Positions 1 to 4,221 of a DNA stretch of 5,811 nt are shown here, one piece after another. Positions within the stretch are counted from its first letter, which is position 1, and each line of letters begins with the position of its first letter. This stretch comes from Pontimonas sp. (GTDB taxonomy: Bacteria; Actinomycetota; Actinomycetes; Actinomycetales; Microbacteriaceae), in contig JAIOWV010000079.1 of the NCBI GenBank assembly GCA_021741945.1, positions 1 to 5,811 of the forward strand. Reading direction: 5' to 3'. The notes beneath the pieces were generated by a model that was not told the origin of the DNA, made no database searches, and saw nothing but the letters and a program-made list of their open reading frames with translations. The position numbers and the translations under genes are program-made.

Positions 1-981
1 ATTGGTGTTGTCACGTTCTTCGTCGTTCGTCTGGCGATCGGACCTGTGCGCCAGGCGGCAAAGACCGCCGAGCGCTTGGCGGAGGGTTTTCTGGAAGAGC
101 GCATTACAGAACAGGGTGAGGACGTCATCGCCGTTCTTGCCCGTTCCTTCAACAAGATGGCCGATAGCATGCAACGCCAAATTGTTCGCTTGGCCAACCT
201 CTCGAAGGTGCAGCAGCGATTCGTCTCTGACGTCTCGCACGAGCTCCGCACACCGTTGACCACTATCCGGCTAGCTGGGGATGTGCTCTACGGGCAGAAG
301 GATTCTTTCACCAAAGAGAACGCCAGAACCGTCGAGCTGCTCATTACCCAAATCGAGCGCTTTGAAAGCATGTTGACGGACTTGCTCGAGATGAGTCGCT
401 ACGACGCAGGTGCCGTTGCGCTCGAGGTGGATGAGGTCAACATTGTTCCCCTCGTCGAGGACTGCCTCGATCAGTTGGGGCCGCTGGCCGAGCAAAAAGG
501 ATCTGATCTTGTGCTCGAAGTGCGTGGCGGGTACGGCGAGTGTGAGGTTGACCAGCGTCGCCTTCGTCGCATCGTGTTGAACTTTGTGGGCAATGCGATT
601 GACCACGGTGAGGGCAACCCGATTGTCACCTTCATCGATTCCAACGAGGAGGCCGTTTCCATTGCAGTCCGGGACTGGGGCGTGGGAATGGAACCAGACC
701 AGGTGGACCGCGTATTCGACCGCTTCTGGCGCGCCGACCCGTCGCGCCAGCGCACCACTGGTGGAACCGGGCTCGGCCTTGCCATTGCTACAGAAGACGC
801 GGCCGCGCATGGCGGGCGCATCGATGTGTGGAGTAAACCTGGCGAGGGCAGTTGTTTCCGGTTGACTATTCCGCGAAGCCCTCTTGCGCCGTGGTTCCTG
901 TCTCCTTTGCCGCTCCCTCCCGAGGTTTCACCAGCGTCTGGTGAAATTGTGGTCGACTCCACAGAGGAGGCCCTCCGATGA
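1..981 (+). CDS. mtrB: Sensor histidine kinase MtrB, C-terminal part (5' truncated by window)
   Basis: Membrane sensor kinase of the MtrA-MtrB two-component system, which in actinobacteria controls cell-wall metabolism, division and osmotic responses. The frame is open from base 1, so the gene begins upstream; 326 residues are present of a protein usually near 550. In partial numbering, residues 1-14 are the end of a hydrophobic membrane helix. A HAMP linker follows (about 15-65), then the dimerisation helix with the phospho-accepting histidine in SHELRTP (His80, bases 238-240). The ATPase domain has its N-box Asn at about 198, G1 box DWGVGM from 225, F box FDRFWR and G2 box GGTGLGL at 254-260. 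All catalytic motifs are intact. The tail contains SPLPLPP, resembling the proline-rich tail after the kinase domain of mycobacterial MtrB, which supports MtrB over a generic kinase. The stop TGA (979-981) overlaps the lpqB ATG. The GTG at 46 is internal, not the start; mtrA would be expected just upstream of the window. Confidence 0.94.
   Translation: MGVVTFFVVRLAIGPVRQAAKTAERLAEGFLEERITEQGEDVIAVLARSFNKMADSMQRQIVRLANLSKVQQRFVSDVSHELRTPLTTIRLAGDVLYGQKDSFTKENARTVELLITQIERFESMLTDLLEMSRYDAGAVALEVDEVNIVPLVEDCLDQLGPLAEQKGSDLVLEVRGGYGECEVDQRRLRRIVLNFVGNAIDHGEGNPIVTFIDSNEEAVSIAVRDWGVGMEPDQVDRVFDRFWRADPSRQRTTGGTGLGLAIATEDAAAHGGRIDVWSKPGEGSCFRLTIPRSPLAPWFLSPLPLPPEVSPASGEIVVDSTEEALR
926..946 (+). repeat. 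Perfect inverted repeat at the end of mtrB, upstream of lpqB RBS
   Basis: Arms TTTCACCAG (926-934) and CTGGTGAAA (938-946) are exact reverse complements around CGT. Two flanking G-T pairs (925/947, 924/948) could lengthen the RNA stem to 11. It lies inside mtrB codons, 17 bases before the lpqB Shine-Dalgarno. No T-run follows, so it is not a standard intrinsic terminator. CCTCC at 916-920 is complementary to GGAGG at 966-970 within the Shine-Dalgarno, so a larger fold enclosing the hairpin could hide the lpqB ribosome binding site. The repeat is seen directly; the function is inferred. Confidence 0.6.
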
Positions 982-2654
982 GGAAAATGCTGATAGCTCT
1001 TCTGGCTGGGGTGATAATCCTGACCTCCTGCACATCGATTCCTAGCTCCGGAGATGTCGAGTCCGCCGAGATTGACACGGGGCTCAGCAACGCGGATGTT
1101 GATTTCTTGCCACCCGGCCCCTCTGCAGGCGCGACACCCGCGGAGATTGTGCAGGGATTTATTGCTGCAGGCACAGCCGCTCAAGATAACTATCGCGTTG
1201 CCCGCAGCTATTTGGCAGAAAGTCTGCTCGATGGCTGGAATCCCAACCTTTCGGTGGCGATTCGCGCGGGGGAGCCTGTGGTGACTGCGACGTCGGAGAC
1301 CTCGATTCTCTACACAGTTCCGGTCATCGCCAATGTTGATGAGTTTGGGCGCTACTCCAGTGCAGCCTCGTCCACGGATCAGCGGTTGGAGTTCGAACTT
1401 GTCCAAGAATCCGGCGAATGGCGAATCAGCGGTGCGCCGGATGGAATCGTGTTGAGCGAACCTGCTTTCCGTGAGGCGTTTTCCAGCTACCGGCTCTATT
1501 ACTTCTCATCTGGATATCGAGACCTCGTCGCTGACGTTCGGTGGTTCGCAAGCCGCGGCGAGGTGTCTACGAAGATTGTCCGATCACTACTCGAGGAGCC
1601 CTCGTTCTGGCTTAACCAGGGCGCAACGGTGTCTGCTTTTCCAGAGGGCAGCCAACTCGCCCTCACGCCTATCCCCGTCACGGACGGCGTTGCGCAGGTG
1701 GACTTGACCACGTCGGTGTTGAGCGCGAATGAGGTCACCCGGGCACGGATGCTTCTGCAGCTGAGCGCAAGCCTGTCTCAGGTGCAGGGTATTTCCTCAG
1801 CGCGGCTGTCGGTGAACCAGGTCGAGTTAGTTATTCCACCCCTTGATGATGAGGGCCCCTCTCTCGCTAGTGGCCGTGATGGTCGGATTGCAGTGCTGTT
1901 AGATCGCCGGTTTGGCTATGTTCAAGCCGGGCGCATTGAGCAACTCGAGGGTTTGTCATCGGAGGTCGCAGGTTTGATCCCTCGCAGCCTTTTTTACTCC
2001 GCAGCCTTTGACCAGGTCGCGGCAACCCGATTCGATGGCCTGTGGTTGGTTCGAGAGGGCGAATCAGCCGCGCTCATCGACGCGCGTCCCGACCTGATTA
2101 GGCCCATCATCGATAGTTGCGGCTATATCTGGTCGTCAGCGTCTCTTTCGTCACCCGATATGGCGAGCATCATTTCCCAGAACGGCCAGGTCTCGCCGTT
2201 ATCGATGGAACTTGGCGACGACGCCCAGTTGGTCTCTTTCGAACTCGCTCGCGACAACACCCGTCTTCTGCTGATGGTGCAAACAGCGACGGGTGTGCGC
2301 GTGTTGTTGACTGCGGTCGAGCGGGATACTGATTGCCGGCCCCAATCTCTTGGTGACTTTATCGAGCTCGGCCCCCTGACTGGTAGCGCGGTCGACGCAG
2401 CATGGGTTGACGATTCGAGTGTCGCCGTGGTGGTCAAGGACGCTCAGACGGGCTCGGGTGAGGTTGTCGTCTTTGATACCAACGGGCGTTCGACGTCGTT
2501 GGGCCGGCCCACCCGGCCAGCCACACTGGTGGGAACCATCGGTGGCGTTCCAGGCCTTCGTCTCCTTTCGGATGACGGGTTGATTTATCAGCCTCGCGGT
2601 AACGGCTGGCAGGGCACTGGCGAGCGAGCCAGTGTGTTGGCCACACAGCGCTAG
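978..2654 (+). CDS. lpqB: Lipoprotein LpqB, GerMN and propeller-like domains
   Basis: Secreted lipoprotein of the MtrAB-LpqB module; in mycobacteria LpqB binds the extracellular part of MtrB and modulates MtrA phosphorylation. The 558-residue protein starts with a lipoprotein signal peptide: charged MRK, a hydrophobic stretch, then lipobox LTSC with the acylated cysteine at residue 18. The following SIPSSG resembles the conserved start of mature LpqB. An N-terminal region resembling other LpqB proteins (about 50-175, with the tract GEWRISGAPDGIVLS) leads into a GerMN (Germane) domain at about 182-285. The remainder (about 300-558) matches the LpqB propeller-like region in position and style, including VSFELARDNTRLLLM and VDAAWVDDSSVAVV. 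The length is normal for the family. The start ATG at 978 is chosen for the GAGGAGG Shine-Dalgarno at 964-970, seven bases upstream, and for the ATGA overlap with mtrB, which implies translational coupling. The frame is intact. Confidence 0.95.
   Translation: MRKMLIALLAGVIILTSCTSIPSSGDVESAEIDTGLSNADVDFLPPGPSAGATPAEIVQGFIAAGTAAQDNYRVARSYLAESLLDGWNPNLSVAIRAGEPVVTATSETSILYTVPVIANVDEFGRYSSAASSTDQRLEFELVQESGEWRISGAPDGIVLSEPAFREAFSSYRLYYFSSGYRDLVADVRWFASRGEVSTKIVRSLLEEPSFWLNQGATVSAFPEGSQLALTPIPVTDGVAQVDLTTSVLSANEVTRARMLLQLSASLSQVQGISSARLSVNQVELVIPPLDDEGPSLASGRDGRIAVLLDRRFGYVQAGRIEQLEGLSSEVAGLIPRSLFYSAAFDQVAATRFDGLWLVREGESAALIDARPDLIRPIIDSCGYIWSSASLSSPDMASIISQNGQVSPLSMELGDDAQLVSFELARDNTRLLLMVQTATGVRVLLTAVERDTDCRPQSLGDFIELGPLTGSAVDAAWVDDSSVAVVVKDAQTGSGEVVVFDTNGRSTSLGRPTRPATLVGTIGGVPGLRLLSDDGLIYQPRGNGWQGTGERASVLATQR
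2615..2634 (+). repeat. Inverted repeat near the lpqB stop codon
   Basis: CACTGGC (2615-2621) and GCCAGTG (2628-2634) pair perfectly around the six-base loop GAGCGA, with a possible extra G-T pair (2614/2635). Two weaker hairpins follow: GTGTG/CACAC at 2632-2646 and ACAGC/GCTGT at 2645-2658. They overlap, so not all can form together. There is no T-run, so Rho-independent termination is unlikely, though a transcript-end stabilising role after lpqB is possible. About three 7-bp repeats are expected by chance in a window of this size. Confidence 0.35.
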
Positions 2655-2729
2655 CTGTCCACAACCGCTCGGTAGTTCTTCTTCTCTATCTGGCTGAGTA
2701 CTCTCCCGGCACGCGAGCGCAGGACGACT

Positions 2730-2741
2730 TAGCGTTCGGCG
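2730..2741 (+). promoter_or_regulatory. Possible -10 element for a leaderless comF transcript
   Basis: TAGCGT at 2730-2735 fits the actinobacterial -10 consensus TAnnnT and ends six bases before the GTG at 2742. Transcription could therefore begin at or next to the start codon. No recognisable -35 hexamer lies at the expected distance. Support comes mainly from the absence of a Shine-Dalgarno sequence close to this start. A second TAnnnT hexamer, TACTCT, lies at 2699-2704. Confidence 0.3.
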
Positions 2742-3479
2742 GTGTTGCATTCGTTGCTCTCATTGCTGGCCCCGATGTCGTGTGCGGGGTGTTTTCGGCC
2801 CGATATTGCCCTGTGTTCTAGGTGCCTGGCGCGACTCGAGGCACCGATTGCCCGCCCTTCTATTGCCGTGGCAACGGCGCTGTGGGGTGTGCCGGTAATC
2901 TCTGGCGGCGCATATCGCGGCGCACGGCGCCGCGTTGTGGGCGCGATCAAGGACACGGGGGTGAGGCACCTCACTGGAGCGCTCGTGAGCCACGCGATGA
3001 TTGGCGAGCTCGACGCGCTCGCTCGCAACCATCCACGTCTCATCCTTGTCCCGGTTCCGCCCTCGGCACGAGGATTCTTCCTTCGCGGCTTCTGGCCAAC
3101 CGCACTGATTGCTACCGCTCTCTCGCGGGAATCCGCTGGGCTTCCAGTGCTCCGTGGACTGTCATTGGGGCGCCCCGCCATCGGCGACCTTCTTGCCGGT
3201 TTTAGCCGGTCGCCTCGATCAAGGACCGCCCGCCTTCGTCGCCGGTGGGCGCAGCTGAAGGTCCGCGGGTTGCCGGCACAATCGCAGGTCGTGCTTGTGG
3301 ATGACGTCATGGTTACCGGTGCGACACTCGAGGCCTGCGCGAGGGCCCTAAAGCGCCAGGGGCACAGCGTTATTGCGGTGTTCGTAGTAGCACATGTGCC
3401 CCAGCTCCATAAATCTCCCTTCCCCCGTTCAGGTCGGCAGGTCTACTCTGAAAGAGCAACCCTCACGCGAAGAACGTGA
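2742..3479 (+). CDS. ComF-family phosphoribosyltransferase-like protein
   Basis: Cytoplasmic protein of the ComF family: a type I phosphoribosyltransferase fold with an N-terminal zinc ribbon. ComF in naturally competent bacteria helps DNA uptake; the role and substrate of the actinobacterial member next to hpf and secA are not known to me. Four cysteines in two CxxC pairs (C14, C17, C25, C28) should bind zinc. The family tract around AYRGARRRVVGAIKDTG (57-73), the VPVPPSARGFFLRGF segment (103-117) and the PRPP-binding motif VVLVDDVMVTGAT (183-195) are all present. The region that normally carries a conserved RxxxQ motif is Arg-rich here (about 154-168) and matches less well. A 25-residue basic tail follows the fold. 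The start is uncertain: an in-frame TAG at 2730 limits it to GTG 2742 or close alternatives (TTG 2745, 2754, 2763; ATG 2775), and none has a good ribosome binding site. It could be read through from lpqB or from its own leaderless promoter. Confidence 0.92.
   Translation: MLHSLLSLLAPMSCAGCFRPDIALCSRCLARLEAPIARPSIAVATALWGVPVISGGAYRGARRRVVGAIKDTGVRHLTGALVSHAMIGELDALARNHPRLILVPVPPSARGFFLRGFWPTALIATALSRESAGLPVLRGLSLGRPAIGDLLAGFSRSPRSRTARLRRRWAQLKVRGLPAQSQVVLVDDVMVTGATLEACARALKRQGHSVIAVFVVAHVPQLHKSPFPRSGRQVYSERATLTRRT
2916..2934 (+). repeat. All-GC inverted repeat inside comF-like gene
   Basis: CGCGGCGC (2916-2923) and GCGCCGCG (2927-2934) are exact reverse complements around ACG. The stem would be very stable in RNA, but the sequence encodes the Arg/Gly/Ala-rich family segment (YRGARRR), where GC-only codons easily produce such repeats. 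Eight-base arms are near chance expectation here. Function is unlikely. Confidence 0.3.
3444..3449 (+). promoter_or_regulatory. Possible -10 element upstream of hpf
   Basis: TACTCT fits TAnnnT and lies 52 bases before the hpf start, inside the 3' end of the comF-like gene. No convincing -35 element is visible 16-18 bases upstream. It would give hpf a leader of roughly 45 bases containing the hairpin at 3462-3480. hpf genes are often induced separately from upstream genes in stationary phase, which makes an internal promoter plausible, but the sequence evidence is weak. Confidence 0.22.
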
Positions 3480-3480
3480 G
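3462..3480 (+). repeat. Inverted repeat over the comF stop codon, ahead of the hpf RBS
   Basis: CTCACG (3462-3467) and CGTGAG (3475-3480) pair around the loop CGAAGAA. The stem includes the comF-like TGA stop (3477-3479) and ends nine bases before the hpf Shine-Dalgarno. No T-run follows. It could act as a processing or stability element separating comF and hpf messages, but a 6-bp stem is common by chance. Confidence 0.3.
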
Positions 3481-3489
3481 TCATCTATC

Positions 3490-3497
3490 AAGGAGGG
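3490..3497 (+). promoter_or_regulatory. Strong Shine-Dalgarno sequence that fixes the hpf start
   Basis: AAGGAGGG is a near-perfect complement to the 16S rRNA 3' end. AGGAGG ends five bases before ATG 3502. It decides the hpf start even though the reading frame stays open upstream to 3394, and it is the strongest ribosome binding site in the window. Confidence 0.9.
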
Positions 3498-3501
3498 TCA
3501 C

Positions 3502-4146
3502 ATGGACATCACGCTGGCAGCACACGGAGTAGTCATCCCTGATCGGTTCCGGGACTATGTCGATGAGAAAGCAGACAAAGTTCTAGCACTCGCTGAGCGA
3601 GCGCAGACCTTCCAGGTCAAGGTCTCCCGAGAAAATTCCAGCCGAGGACCAGGTTCCGAAGACATCGTCGAACTCACCGTCATCGGCAAAGGCCCGGTTA
3701 TCAGGGCCGAAGCCAAATCCAGTGACAAATATGTGGCCTTCGACGAAGCGCTTGACCATCTGATCAAGCGCTTGCGCCGGGCAAAAGACAAGAAGCTGGT
3801 GCATCACGGGCGCCAGCGCCCCGAAAGCTTGAGTGAGCTTGCGTCGAAGGGCTTTAGTGACATTGATGTGACGCCTGCGAGCGTTGAGGTGCTGCGCAGT
3901 GTTGCTACCGGAAGTATTCCCACCATTGAGGAGCAAGCCAGTGAGCCGCTGCCACCAGAGGAAACCCCGGTGGTCATTAGGCGCAAGGTCTTTGACCCCC
4001 AGGTCATGACGGCTGAGGAAGCCGTTGATCAGATGGAATTGGTCGGCCACGACTTCTTCTTGTTTGTCGATGCAACAACCAAGCTCTCGAGTGTTGTCTA
4101 TCGGCGTAAAGGCTGGAATTACGGGGTCATTGCTCTTGGCGCGTAA
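3502..4146 (+). CDS. hpf: Ribosome hibernation promoting factor, long form
   Basis: Binds the decoding region of the 30S subunit and, in the long form, dimerises ribosomes into inactive 100S particles during slow growth. The 214-residue protein has the N-terminal S30AE/YfiA domain at about 1-100. It starts MDITLAAHGVVIPD and carries the conserved helix KSSDKYVAFDEALDHLIKRL followed by RRAKDKK (72-98). A flexible acidic and Pro-rich linker (about 101-156) joins the C-terminal dimerisation domain at 157-214, with the family signatures VIRRKVF, EEAVDQMELVGHDFFLF and VVYRRKGWNYGVIAL. ATG 3502 is chosen for the strong Shine-Dalgarno just upstream and because the family N-terminus begins there. Two small departures from the usual pattern, as I recall it, are DPQVM where many members have a Pro-Met pair and KGWNYGVI where DGxYGLI is common. 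The gene lies between the comF-like gene (22-base gap) and secA (75-base gap), the standard actinobacterial arrangement. Confidence 0.97.
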   Translation: MDITLAAHGVVIPDRFRDYVDEKADKVLALAERAQTFQVKVSRENSSRGPGSEDIVELTVIGKGPVIRAEAKSSDKYVAFDEALDHLIKRLRRAKDKKLVHHGRQRPESLSELASKGFSDIDVTPASVEVLRSVATGSIPTIEEQASEPLPPEETPVVIRRKVFDPQVMTAEEAVDQMELVGHDFFLFVDATTKLSSVVYRRKGWNYGVIALGA

Positions 4147-4159
4147 GTGCCCAAGCCTT

Positions 4160-4187
4160 CCCATTGGTAGCATGGGCGAAGCCCAAT
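4160..4187 (+). other. hpf-secA intergenic region with overlapping small hairpins and a TAnnnT hexamer
   Basis: Three mutually exclusive pairings overlap here: CCCAT/ATGGG (4160-4164 with 4172-4176), TGGGC/GCCCA around GAA (4173-4185), and ATTGG/CCAAT (4163-4167 with 4183-4187). GCCCAA also occurs twice (4149-4154, 4181-4186). TAGCAT at 4168-4173 fits an actinobacterial -10 element and would give secA a leader of about 40 bases, but no -35 is obvious. No T-run follows any stem, so a standard terminator for hpf is not supported. Confidence 0.3.
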
Positions 4188-4221
4188 CGAGCTAACTTCC
4201 AGCACGTAGACGAGGTTTTGT

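Noticed and set aside
966..976. GGAGG-C-CCTCC at the lpqB ribosome binding site as a self-contained hairpin
   Set aside because: A one-base loop is sterically impossible. At most three pairs could form, too weak to matter alone.
471..1406. A 311-codon minus-strand open frame across the mtrB-lpqB junction
   Set aside because: Low-complexity Arg/Ser-rich translation opposite two well-supported genes; a shadow frame.
2821..2845. Inverted repeat GGTGCCT/AGGCACC with an 11-base loop in the comF-like gene
   Set aside because: Seven-base arms with a long loop are expected by chance, and it lies in conserved coding sequence.
3394..3501. Longer N-terminus for HPF starting at a GTG at 3394
   Set aside because: The added residues overlap comF and match nothing in the family, while ATG 3502 has a near-perfect Shine-Dalgarno and the normal HPF N-terminus.
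4172..4195. Seven-codon open frame (MGEAQSS) upstream of secA as a leader or arrest peptide
   Set aside because: It has no ribosome binding site, overlaps the possible -10 element and shows no arrest-like sequence.
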